Assembly (NCBI GenBank): GCA_964516325.1
Contig: CAZFAP010000106.1
Location: 1-17,250 of the forward strand
Direction of reading: 5' to 3'
Length of the DNA: 17,250 nt
From: CAZFAP01 sp964516325
GTDB lineage: Bacteria; Auribacterota; JABMQX01
In this document: piece by piece, positions 7,502 through 14,323 of the stretch
Numbering within the stretch: the first letter of the stretch is position 1
Layout of the letters: every line of letters begins with the position of its first letter
Position numbers and translations under genes: made by a program
Notes under the pieces: generated by a model
Databases searched by the model: none
What the model was told of the DNA's origin: nothing
Seen by the model: the letters and a program-made list of their open reading frames with translations, nothing else

Positions 7502-7636
7502 GTTTGTACTCTTGCCGGACGGAGAAGAGAGCCGGAAACATGCACTATCCCCGGGGGCGCTTTGAACCTGCCGGACATGTCCGAGCTTTTCGCGGCGGCA
7601 TCGAGCCTGCACGTTCCTCGCGACCCAGGCCGCTTG

Positions 7637-8275
7637 TTACTCCTCCGTCGCCTTGGGGGCTTTTTTGAGCACAAGCGAAATGCCCTGGACAATCACTCCC
7701 GCGGCGAGGACGCCCAGGAAGGTTACGGAGAACTTGCAGGTGTCCAACTGAAGAGTTCCGAGCGGAACTTCAGCGGTCATCTCCGGGCGTTGAGTTGCGT
7801 CCAGCAGGATTAAGGCGCACGGCGCCACGCACGCGGCGCCAAGGGCTGACGTGGCGAAGATGAGAAGGATTTTGTAAAGCCTCACGGAGAGAATCGCCCC
7901 CACGAGAAACCCGCCGATGGCGAAGTACGGCGCCAGTTCCTCGTGGCCCGCCAGGTGAGCGGCGAGAAAAGCCGTTGCTGCCACAGCTAACCCCGAAAGC
8001 ACAACCCCAACTATGTATTGCACGACCAGTCCAATCACCGCCGCCCCGACTCCCGAAGCCGCCGCGATTAGCACGTTGTCGCCGGACAGGTGATAACCGG
8101 CGGCTCCTCCTGCCACGAAGCAAAGACCCGCAATGACCCCCTTACAGATTTTCGCCCCAACCATGACGAAGAACAATCCAATGATCAAGATTGCCGGGAA
8201 CGTGTAGCCCGGAACGGGCCATTTTCCCACCTCCTCCAAAGCCTGTTGCACGTACAACTCGACCTCTTCCGGCAT
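7637..8275 (-). CDS. Multi-pass membrane protein, DUF4203/TMEM198-like
   Basis: 212 aa from ATG 8275 (AGGAG about 10 nt upstream); an in-frame start 12 codons further up lacks a binding site. A short acidic N-terminus (MPEEVELYVQQALEEVGKW) precedes about six or seven hydrophobic segments rich in Gly and Ala: FPAILIIGLFFVMVGAKIC, GVIAGLCFVAGGAAGYHLSG, then paired helices around VVQYIVGVVLSG, YFAIGGFLVGAILSVRLYK, ILLIFATSALGAACV and a last one near FLGVLAAGVIVQGISLVL. The G...G and R/K placement after helices resembles the TM7S3/TM198-like DUF4203 domain, whose biochemical role is poorly known. It opens the left block and is separated from the receptor gene by 135 nt. Membrane location is secure; the family call is by resemblance. 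Confidence 0.8.
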   Translation of the reverse strand: MPEEVELYVQQALEEVGKWPVPGYTFPAILIIGLFFVMVGAKICKGVIAGLCFVAGGAAGYHLSGDNVLIAAASGVGAAVIGLVVQYIVGVVLSGLAVAATAFLAAHLAGHEELAPYFAIGGFLVGAILSVRLYKILLIFATSALGAACVAPCALILLDATQRPEMTAEVPLGTLQLDTCKFSVTFLGVLAAGVIVQGISLVLKKAPKATEE

Positions 8276-8536
8276 ATGATTCGTTCTCCTTTCCCTCTTG
8301 CACAGCCGCAAGAAACGTGTGTTTTGGCATGAGGCTCACCAGAATCGGACTGCTGGCACAGCCCTCTCGGCCCACCGCTTTGCGTGCGAGGCGCCGGCGC
8401 ATCCCATCCGAGCACCAAAGCCATGCATTCACAGGGCGGCAGCCAAATTCCTCAGCCTGTTCACGACCTCAAGGCGGAGGATTTGCGATGCCCTTCGCCA
8501 ACCTGTTCTCCAGGATTCCCTTTGTTTTCATGGGGG

Positions 8537-8554
8537 CGTCCGGCACGCCGGACG
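8537..8554. repeat. 18-bp palindrome / short hairpin
   Basis: CGTCCGGCACGCCGGACG is a 7-bp stem with a four-base loop, or a near-perfect palindrome. It has no T-run on either side, so it is not a typical intrinsic terminator. It lies in gene-free sequence. Confidence 0.4.
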
Positions 8555-8630
8555 ACTGGGCCAGTGCGGACTATCTCAGGGGATGCCTGCGGCTGAGTGT
8601 GATGGTTCCGCTGCGGACTCACGGCATGCG

Positions 8631-8659
8631 TATATAACTTACGGCGAGCCAAAAAGCAA
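8631..8659 (-). promoter_or_regulatory. Weak sigma-70-like promoter candidate for the left gene block
   Basis: On the minus strand TTGCTT (8659-8654), a 17-nt spacer and TATATA (8636-8631) resemble -35 and -10 boxes. Transcription would begin near 8624, giving a leader of about 350 nt before the DUF4203-like gene. The match is modest (three of six and four of six), and it is the best I found in this gap. Confidence 0.25.
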
Positions 8660-8725
8660 CAGCTATCTTCGGAAGGTGGTATCGCCTCAGTTATGGGCGG
8701 CAGACTCCCACCTGGCCACGGGCGT

Positions 8726-8773
8726 CACGCAGAGGGGCGTAACCGCATATGCACGCCGATAGACGCAGATAGG
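8726..8773. repeat. Dispersed ACGCNGATA-type intergenic repeat
   Basis: Reading the plus strand, short related units follow one another: ACGCAGAGG, ACCGCATATGC, ACGCCGATAG, ACGCAGATAGG, spaced 10-15 nt. I recall similar strings (CGCAGATGAACGC and variants) scattered between genes in many planctomycete and other environmental genomes. Only one copy is in this window, so its dispersal here is from memory and not shown. Confidence 0.5.
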
Positions 8774-8774
8774 A

Positions 8775-8802
8775 ACCGGGGGAGGGTTTGACTGGCCCCG
8801 GT
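8775..8802. repeat. Inverted repeat with 7-bp arms
   Basis: ACCGGGG and CCCCGGT enclose a 14-nt loop, 113 nt beyond the pseudopilin stop. No T-run follows on the minus strand, so it is at best a poor terminator for that gene. It directly abuts the dispersed repeat. Confidence 0.35.
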
Positions 8803-8915
8803 GGCTGGGCCTTTTGTGGCGTTGTCCACTCGTGACGGAGGGATTGCGGAAGGTGAGGGCTATCGAAAACTCAGAGGCTATGTGCGGCACGAGGGCATGG
8901 CGAACAGGGGAGAGG

Positions 8916-9623
8916 TTACTTCCACCATCCGTCGGAGCTGGCGTTGCTGTAGTAAATGTTCTTGTGACCGACGGCAACGTTGATGACGTTCTTCTCCACC
9001 GACACGAAGTCGTCGCTCCCCGATTTTCGTTTTTGATGCCAGAAGCACCGGACGATCGGCACACGTCCATAGACGCCGACCTTCCCCCCTTGGAGACCCT
9101 CTGTCATTTCCTGAATCTTAGCCTGCTTCCACGTGTAGCCCGGCCTCGCAGACGAAGGCGCCCCGCAAAACGCGTAGAAATAACTGCAGTAGTCAATCTT
9201 GCCGCCCTCGCTGTTCCGGGGGTTGTCCGCTGTCATGTGAGTATTGAACTTGGTGTCGTCCGTTTCCCTGAACTCGAGCCGTTCCGGCAGCCACCACGGC
9301 AGACCCCCGTCGGCGCCGCGATGAGAATTTTCGGGAGAACTCGAGCCCTGAGTGCAGTAATCAGCGGGGCACAAGTACATTTCGTCCGATGATACGTAAG
9401 AAGGGTAGAGATTCGACAGCCAGTTTGGGAAATCCTCATGCTCGATCTTGAACAGGTCTATGGCGTGGACGAACTGCAATAGGTTATTGGCGCATTTCGC
9501 CATTTTCGCTTTCGCCTTTGCCTTGCTGACGGTCGGCAGAAGGAATCCCGCCAGTATCCCGATGATGGCCATGACCGTAAGGAGTTCAACGAGTGTAAAA
9601 GCCTTCTTCTGATATGATTTCAT
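8916..9623 (-). CDS. Type II secretion / type IV pilin-like pseudopilin (prepilin-type N-terminus)
   Basis: 235 aa from ATG 9623, chosen because it places a class III prepilin leader at the N-terminus (AAAGGA 8 nt upstream); the open frame begins 21 codons earlier. The leader MKSYQKKA is followed by FTLVELLTVMAIIGIL, with the invariant Glu at mature position 5; prepilin peptidase would cut between Ala8 and Phe9 and methylate the new N-terminus. The hydrophobic helix (about 9-28) would anchor it in the inner membrane or pack it in a filament. The C-terminal part is polar with several cysteines and ends GHKNIYYSNASSDGWWK, close to the H-X9-DG tail common in PVC pseudopilins, but with ten residues between His and Asp. 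No secretion or pilus assembly gene is nearby, as is usual for these scattered copies. Confidence 0.92.
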   Translation of the reverse strand: MKSYQKKAFTLVELLTVMAIIGILAGFLLPTVSKAKAKAKMAKCANNLLQFVHAIDLFKIEHEDFPNWLSNLYPSYVSSDEMYLCPADYCTQGSSSPENSHRGADGGLPWWLPERLEFRETDDTKFNTHMTADNPRNSEGGKIDYCSYFYAFCGAPSSARPGYTWKQAKIQEMTEGLQGGKVGVYGRVPIVRCFWHQKRKSGSDDFVSVEKNVINVAVGHKNIYYSNASSDGWWK

Positions 9624-9733
9624 CCCGATTATCCTTTGTCTGTTACGAGCGCCGGCTTGACCCGTGTGCACAGCCGGGCGACGCAACCGCTTGATTCGCT
9701 TCCGGAGCCTTGCACCAGCTCCCTCTCGTTATT

Positions 9734-9762
9734 ATTATCGCATACTCTTCGACTTCCGGCAA
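9734..9762 (-). promoter_or_regulatory. Sigma-70-type promoter of the pseudopilin gene (extended -10)
   Basis: On the minus strand TTGCCG (9762-9757), a 17-nt spacer ending TGC, and GATAAT (9739-9734). The -10 matches consensus at five of six positions and carries the TGn extension; the -35 matches at four of six. Transcription would begin near 9727, giving a leader of about 104 nt before ATG 9623. This is the best promoter in the window. Confidence 0.6.
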
Positions 9763-9840
9763 TGGATTTTCGGGAGCAATACCTATGCCACTCTGGCTCG
9801 CCATTCGTCGCCGCACCCGATTGCGGACTGCTTCTGGCAG

Positions 9841-9871
9841 AAACCGGGGAACTCCCCACAAGGGCCGGTTT
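9841..9871 (-). terminator. Possible weak terminator after the polyprenyl synthase gene
   Basis: AAACCGG and CCGGTTT form 7-bp arms around a 17-nt loop that itself can form GGGG-AACT-CCCC. It lies 117 nt past the stop codon of the synthase gene. Only three T residues follow on the minus strand, so intrinsic termination would be inefficient. It may instead be an unrelated palindrome. Confidence 0.25.
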
Positions 9872-9987
9872 ACGCGCATCCCCGTGGGTCGCCGGTCATC
9901 TACCGTTCCTTCTCCGGGTGTTGCGGTTAGGCTCACGGTTGCGCTGCGGTGGGGAGTTCTGCGGCCTCTTCCTGGCGCTCGACGAAG

Positions 9988-10845
9988 TTATGGCAGGTCC
10001 ACGTCGAAGAAATATCCGTGAGTCTTCAGATATACGACCATCTGCTGGAGGCTTTTCACGACCCCGAGCTTCCGGCAATCCTCCACGAGTTCCGCGAAAA
10101 TCTCCCGGCATTTCTCGGAGACGGCTTCGGGGCTGAGGGCCTCATAAATGTTGTACGCGGCGTGGTCTTCCGTTCTGTCGAGGAAATCATCGTAAATCTG
10201 GAACAAGAGTCCGAATTTTGTGCCTGTTTGAAGGCCCAGTTCACGCTGCGGCGTTCCCACGAACGGCAGCCCGAAGGAAAGCGCAAAAAGACAGCCGGTT
10301 TTCATCTCGGCCATTTTCTTGTAGGTCTCGAAATCGAACCCGCCGACCGCCAGCTTCTGTTCCATCATGACTCCCGCAATCAGCTTCTTGACTGCATCAA
10401 CGCTGACTGCAATCACGGCGGTGTTATGTTTGGTCTGAAGAGCATATTCGATGCTCTCGCAAATGAAATGGTCGCCGATCAGAACCGCGTCCGAATTTGG
10501 GTAGAGCGAGTTGAGCGAAGGCTCGTTTCGTCGTTCTACAGCTTCGTCAATGACATCATCATGCACCAGAGACGAAAAATGGAGCAGCTCGATAAGGACG
10601 GCGTACCGCTTGACGCTCTCGATTTCGCAGAAGCCCTCTTCCGCGATAAGGAGTGGAATGATGGCGCGGACACGCTTCGCCTTTTCGCTCATGAAGATTC
10701 GGTTCGCGGCTTCGATCATCGGCGTCAGCTCGGGGTCCAATGTCCTTTCCCGAAGGAAGTCGAGGTGGCATTCGTTGATCACTGCCTTCAGTCGCTCCAT
10801 CTTCTGGAGGGTCTGCCTTTCGGCGGGCGTTAACGGTGCAGGCAT
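9988..10845 (-). CDS. Polyprenyl (trans-isoprenyl) diphosphate synthase
   Basis: 285 aa. Condenses isopentenyl diphosphate with allylic diphosphates to make the isoprenoid chains used for quinones or undecaprenyl-type carriers. Both aspartate-rich motifs are intact: HDDVIDE (95-101, DDxxD) and YDDFLD (218-223). The region usually GGKRLRP reads EKAKRVRAI (54-62), and the usual RRG.PT after the first motif reads RRNEPSLN (105-112); IGDHF (123-127) replaces the common GD(Y/F)L. It is shorter than typical family members of about 320 aa, mostly at the N-terminus. Chain length cannot be told from this. AGGA sits 8 nt before ATG 10845, and the gene follows ahcY by 91 nt, so it is likely the last gene of the right-hand operon. 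The family call is firm; the product and symbol are not. Confidence 0.93.
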   Translation of the reverse strand: MPAPLTPAERQTLQKMERLKAVINECHLDFLRERTLDPELTPMIEAANRIFMSEKAKRVRAIIPLLIAEEGFCEIESVKRYAVLIELLHFSSLVHDDVIDEAVERRNEPSLNSLYPNSDAVLIGDHFICESIEYALQTKHNTAVIAVSVDAVKKLIAGVMMEQKLAVGGFDFETYKKMAEMKTGCLFALSFGLPFVGTPQRELGLQTGTKFGLLFQIYDDFLDRTEDHAAYNIYEALSPEAVSEKCREIFAELVEDCRKLGVVKSLQQMVVYLKTHGYFFDVDLP

Positions 10846-10936
10846 GGGTCTGTCCTGTTGCTTTCTCGTTGAGAATTGCCGCCGGGCAATTTCGTCGGAT
10901 GGGCTGTGGGGCTGGAGCCGCTGCCCGCTCGGGCCA

Positions 10937-12211
10937 TCACGTGCCCATTTCCGAGGTGTTCATATACGTGACTTGCTCGGGCGTCAATTCTTCGAGGGCG
11001 ATGTTCATGGTTTTCAGTTTGAGGCAGGCAACCCTGTTCTCAATCTCCTCCGGCACGTTATAGACTTTTGGGAGGAGCCTATCTTCATTCCTGGCGACGT
11101 ACTCAGCGGATAGAGCCTGAGTGGCAAAACTCATGTCCATTACGGACGCGGGATGTCCCTCCGCGGCCGCCAGGTTCACCAGCCTTCCTTCTGCGAGAAG
11201 GTAAATTCTCCTTCCGGTCTTTTTCAACGTGTACTCGTCAACAAACGGACGCACCCCTTTTCTGATTTTCGATGACACGCCTCTCAGTCCGGGAATGTCT
11301 ATCTCGACATTGAAGTGCCCGGAGTTGCAGAGGATGGCGCCATCCTTCATGAGATGGAAATGCTCCGTGCGTATGGCCTTCGTGTTTCCTGTGACGGTGC
11401 AGAAGAGGTCTCCCATGGGCGCCGCCTCGCTCATGGGCATGACCAGGAATCCGTCCATGGTGGCTTCGAGCGCCCGGATCGGGTCCACTTCCACAACGGT
11501 GACGTTTGAACCCATTCCTCTCGCCCGGAGCGCCAGCCCCCTTCCACACCAGCCGTATCCCACGACGACGAAGACTTTCCCCGCAAGGAGGATCCTGGTG
11601 GCTCGAAGGATGCCGTCTATTGTGGACTGCCCGGTCCCATACCGATTGTCGAACAGGTATTTAGTCTTCGCGTCGTTGACGGCGACGATGGGAAACTTGA
11701 GCTTACCATCCCGCTCCATGGCGCGAAGCCGATTCACTCCCGTCGTGGTCTCCTCCATACTTGCGATGATCTTTGCGGCCACGTCGGGATAGCTCGTGTT
11801 GATGGTGTGAACCAGGTCGGCCCCGTCATCCAGGGTGATTCTCGGGTTGTGGGCGACCGCGGCGTGGATGTGCTTGTAGTAGGTGGCTGTGTTCTCGCCC
11901 TTGATCGCGTACGTAGGAATTCCATAGTCCTTGACCAGCGAAGCCGCCACGTCGTCCTGCGTCGAGAGCGGATTCGATGCGCACAGAACCACGTCGCCGC
12001 CGCCGGCCTTGAGAGCCCGGGCCAGATTCGCCGTCTCGGAGGTTATGTGCAAGCACGCCGAAATCTTCAACCCTCTGAGCGGTTTTTTCCTCTCGAATTC
12101 CCGTCCGATCATTCCGAGGACGGGCATATCGTGGGCTGCCCATTCAATCCTCGCCTTTCCTTGCTTCGAGAGACGGAGGTCTTTGACGTCGTGGCCGATC
12201 GCTTTTTTCAT
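10937..12211 (-). CDS. ahcY: Adenosylhomocysteinase (S-adenosylhomocysteine hydrolase)
   Basis: 424 aa. Reversibly splits S-adenosylhomocysteine to homocysteine and adenosine with bound NAD, removing the product inhibitor of methyltransferases. Visible motifs: CLHITSETANL (53-63), SNPLSTQDDVAA (79-90), DDGADLVHT (128-136), EETTTGVNRL (153-162), the catalytic pair in NDAKTKYLFDN (Lys184, Asp188), the NAD loop VGYGWCGRG (217-225), VEVDPIRALEA and CNSGHF. It lacks the C-terminal KPDHYRY tail of the eukaryotic and proteobacterial enzymes and ends TYMNTSEMGT, as in the shorter Thermotoga/archaeal type, so the length is normal for that subgroup. GAGGA lies 9 nt upstream of ATG 12211. It follows metK after 63 nt, so the two enzymes of the methyl cycle are probably coexpressed. 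Confidence 0.97.
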   Translation of the reverse strand: MKKAIGHDVKDLRLSKQGKARIEWAAHDMPVLGMIGREFERKKPLRGLKISACLHITSETANLARALKAGGGDVVLCASNPLSTQDDVAASLVKDYGIPTYAIKGENTATYYKHIHAAVAHNPRITLDDGADLVHTINTSYPDVAAKIIASMEETTTGVNRLRAMERDGKLKFPIVAVNDAKTKYLFDNRYGTGQSTIDGILRATRILLAGKVFVVVGYGWCGRGLALRARGMGSNVTVVEVDPIRALEATMDGFLVMPMSEAAPMGDLFCTVTGNTKAIRTEHFHLMKDGAILCNSGHFNVEIDIPGLRGVSSKIRKGVRPFVDEYTLKKTGRRIYLLAEGRLVNLAAAEGHPASVMDMSFATQALSAEYVARNEDRLLPKVYNVPEEIENRVACLKLKTMNIALEELTPEQVTYMNTSEMGT

Positions 12212-12274
12212 GCAGAATGTCCTCTGGTTCTCGTCGTTGCGTGATGGCTTCCATCTTTTTGTGCTCTGCGGGTC

Positions 12275-13444
12275 CTATTTGGAAAGCCCCGCTTCCTTTC
12301 TCAAGATAGCTGCCTTATCGGTTCTTTCCCAGGTGAATTTCCTTCCGTTTCTGCCAAAATGCCCGTAGCAGGCGGTGTCTCGAAAGATCGGTCTCCGCAA
12401 GTGCAGGTGTTTGATCATTCCCCTCGGAGTAAGGTCGAAATGCCTTTCGACCAGCGTTTCGATCTTGGACTCGGGAACCTTCCCGGTCCCGAAGGTATTG
12501 ACCGAAATCGCCAGAGGTTTGGCGATCCCGATCGCGTAGCACAACTGCACCTCACACTCATCCGCAATTTCTGCGGCAACGATGTTCTTAGCGACATACC
12601 GAGCGGCGTAACTGGCGCTGCGGTCCACCTTCGTGGCGTCTTTCCCGGAGAAGCATCCGCCCCCGTGACGGCATCTTCCCCCGTAGGTGTCCACGATGAT
12701 TTTTCTGCCGGTCAGCCCGGTGTCGCCGCGAGGGCCTCCGATGACGAAGCGTCCCGTCGGGTTAATATGATAGATGGTTCGTGAGTCGAGCATGTGCTTG
12801 GGAACGACCGCCTTGACCAGCTTCTCAGTCAGGTCCTTCTGGATGCGAGAGTGGGAAACCTCCGGGGCGTGTTGGGCGGATACGACGACTGTATGCAATC
12901 GGGTAGGCGTTCTGCCGTCGTATTCGACGGTGACCTGGCACTTGCCGTCCGGCCGAAGATAGGGGAGGACCTTCTTCTTCCGCAATTCCGCCAGTCTCTG
13001 CATGAGCTTATGGGCCAGCATGATTGGCAGCGGCATCAATTCCGGTGTTTCCCGGCAGGCATAGCCGAACATGATGCCCTGGTCTCCGGCGCCCATTTCC
13101 TTATGCAGCCCCGTCCCCAGAACGCCCTGGGCGATGTCGGGAGACTGCTGCCCGATGCAGTTAATCACCGCGCAGGTCTCGTAATCGAAACCGAGGTGTG
13201 GGTCGTCGTATCCTATGTCTCTGACGGTCTTGCGGACGACCTCCTCCAGGTCCACGTAGGTTCGGGTGGTAACTTCGCCCGCGATGATTACCAGACCCGT
13301 GGTCACGAGCGTTTCGCAAGCCACCCTCGCCGCCGGGTCCCTTTCCAGGATGGCGTCCAGGACTCCGTCTGAGATTTGGTCCGCTACCTTGTCTGGATGT
13401 CCTACTGCTACGGATTCCGAGGTGAATACACTCCGTTCGCCCAT
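12275..13444 (-). CDS. metK: S-adenosylmethionine synthetase
   Basis: 389 aa, normal for the bacterial enzyme. Makes S-adenosylmethionine from methionine and ATP in the cytoplasm, normally as a tetramer. Motifs: ESVAVGHPDKVADQISD (10-26, with ATP-binding His16), GAGDQGIMFGYA (118-129), HINPTGRFVIGGP (226-238), GGRCRHGGGCFSGKD (255-269; Cys264 where Ala is usual, within the P-loop signature) and TKVDRSASYAARY. All recognised catalytic residues are kept. ATG 13444 has AAGGA 7 nt and AGGAGG 12 nt upstream. The gene lies 66 nt after the nucleotidyltransferase gene and 63 nt before ahcY. I saw no SAM riboswitch fold in the short leader. Confidence 0.98.
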   Translation of the reverse strand: MGERSVFTSESVAVGHPDKVADQISDGVLDAILERDPAARVACETLVTTGLVIIAGEVTTRTYVDLEEVVRKTVRDIGYDDPHLGFDYETCAVINCIGQQSPDIAQGVLGTGLHKEMGAGDQGIMFGYACRETPELMPLPIMLAHKLMQRLAELRKKKVLPYLRPDGKCQVTVEYDGRTPTRLHTVVVSAQHAPEVSHSRIQKDLTEKLVKAVVPKHMLDSRTIYHINPTGRFVIGGPRGDTGLTGRKIIVDTYGGRCRHGGGCFSGKDATKVDRSASYAARYVAKNIVAAEIADECEVQLCYAIGIAKPLAISVNTFGTGKVPESKIETLVERHFDLTPRGMIKHLHLRRPIFRDTACYGHFGRNGRKFTWERTDKAAILRKEAGLSK

Positions 13445-13510
13445 TCTATTGTCCTTCCTCCTAAACCGTGTTGAAGTAGTTCGAAAACGCTTCTCCTTCG
13501 AGTGCTGTAT

Positions 13511-14281
13511 CTATGGTTTCTGCACCCGTTCCGCCTGGCTCCTCTGGAAACCTTGGCCAAACGAGTGGTCTGCCTCTTGATATGTTTCCTTATCGCCGAT
13601 ATCGCACCACGTCCCCGGCATCGCCTTGCCATAAACGGGAATCTGCCTGTAGAGCCACTGGATGTAGTAGCCGGGCGCATCCGGGTTGCCGCCTTCGTTG
13701 AGATACTTTTTGAGCAGGGTCAGGGATGACTTCTCAAAGAGGTACAGGCAAATCGCCACCACATCCGACCGTGGATTCTCGGGCTTCTCCTTGAAGAAGA
13801 CGATTCTGCCGTCTTCGTCCATTTCGACGCTGTTGAAGCGCTTCGCGGAGGCGACATCCCCGCACGTGCAGAGAGCGACAGACGTTCCCTTGTTCTCGAA
13901 GAACGACACAAAATCGCTCAGACTGAAATCGAATAAGTTGTCTCCTCCGACGACCAGGAGGTCATCCCGGATGCCCTCTTTCTCGATGGTGAAATTGATG
14001 TCGCCGACGGCTCCCAGCTTGTTCTCGTCGGAAGTGCTGCCGTCATTCACGAGCGCAATCGGCTTGGACGTGGGAGCGGTTTTGACCCATGCTTGAAAGT
14101 GGTCGAAAAACTTCTGGTTGACGACCACGAACACGCGGTCAATCTGCGGCAGCTCGTCAATTCTTCCCAGAACATAGTCTATCATCGGATGCCCCCCGAC
14201 CGGCAATAGGGGCTTGGCGTTGTTCAGGGTGAGCGGCCGCAAGCGGACGGCGTATCCCGCTCCCAATATCAGAGCCTTCAT
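13511..14281 (-). CDS. Sugar-phosphate nucleotidyltransferase (glucose-1-phosphate thymidylyl/uridylyl-type)
   Basis: 256 aa. The nucleotidyl transferase fold begins at residue 1: LILGAGYAVRLRPLTLNNAKPLLPVGG (residues 4-30) gives the G.G...R...T...KP signature, with Arg13 and Lys23 for the triphosphate; Val12 stands where Ser or Thr is more common. LLVVGGDN (near 113-120) holds the metal-binding Asp, followed by FKEKP. It activates a sugar-1-phosphate to an NDP-sugar for cell-surface polysaccharide or glycosylation. No hexapeptide (left-handed helix) domain follows, unlike GlmU or GDP-mannose enzymes. Base and sugar specificity cannot be read off. It lies 42 nt after ptsI and 66 nt before metK; AAGGA sits unusually close (2 nt) to ATG 14281, so coupling with ptsI may help translation. 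Confidence 0.92.
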   Translation of the reverse strand: MKALILGAGYAVRLRPLTLNNAKPLLPVGGHPMIDYVLGRIDELPQIDRVFVVVNQKFFDHFQAWVKTAPTSKPIALVNDGSTSDENKLGAVGDINFTIEKEGIRDDLLVVGGDNLFDFSLSDFVSFFENKGTSVALCTCGDVASAKRFNSVEMDEDGRIVFFKEKPENPRSDVVAICLYLFEKSSLTLLKKYLNEGGNPDAPGYYIQWLYRQIPVYGKAMPGTWCDIGDKETYQEADHSFGQGFQRSQAERVQKP

Positions 14282-14323
14282 ATTCCTTTTCTTGAGACGC
14301 CCGCCGAAAACGGCGGCAAGCCC

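Larger units (their letters stand above)
8276..8915. other. Gene-free stretch of 640 bases
   Basis: No reading frame here has a recognisable product, a clear binding site and sensible composition. The stretch lies between the end of the pseudopilin gene and the start of the DUF4203-like gene. It holds a weak minus-strand promoter candidate (8631-8659), a dispersed-repeat motif (8726-8773) and two hairpins (8537-8554 and 8775-8802). About 350 nt between the promoter candidate and the next gene remain unexplained: a long leader, a small RNA or decayed coding sequence are possible. Confidence 0.6.
9624..9987. other. Gene-free stretch of 364 bases upstream of the pseudopilin gene
   Basis: No convincing coding frame is present. 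It contains the pseudopilin promoter (9734-9762) and an inverted repeat (9841-9871) that may mark the end of the upstream operon. The remainder shows nothing I recognise. Confidence 0.6.

Noticed and set aside
7502..7636. Cobalamin riboswitch upstream of the BtuF-like gene
   Set aside because: No GCCACTG box or matching stems seen, and the space is too short for a full cobalamin aptamer.
6776..7813. 345-codon open frame on the plus strand
   Set aside because: It lies antisense to the receptor lipoprotein gene and runs into the DUF4203-like gene; no family resemblance.
8461..8652. 63-codon minus-strand open frame in the large gap
   Set aside because: No ribosome-binding site or recognisable motif, and its start overlaps the candidate -10 region.
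8191..8762. Plus-strand open frames of about 150 codons in the large gap
   Set aside because: No family resemblance, no clear binding site, and partly antisense to the DUF4203-like gene.
8796..8818. Plus-strand terminator: GGCCC and GGGCC arms followed by TTTT
   Set aside because: Five-base stem, short T-run, and no plus-strand gene upstream for it to end.
9949..10833. 294-codon open frame on the plus strand
   Set aside because: Antisense to the prenyl synthase, which has both Asp-rich motifs.
13445..13510. SAM riboswitch upstream of metK
   Set aside because: Only 66 nt separate the genes and no SAM-I or SAM-II like core or terminator hairpin is visible.
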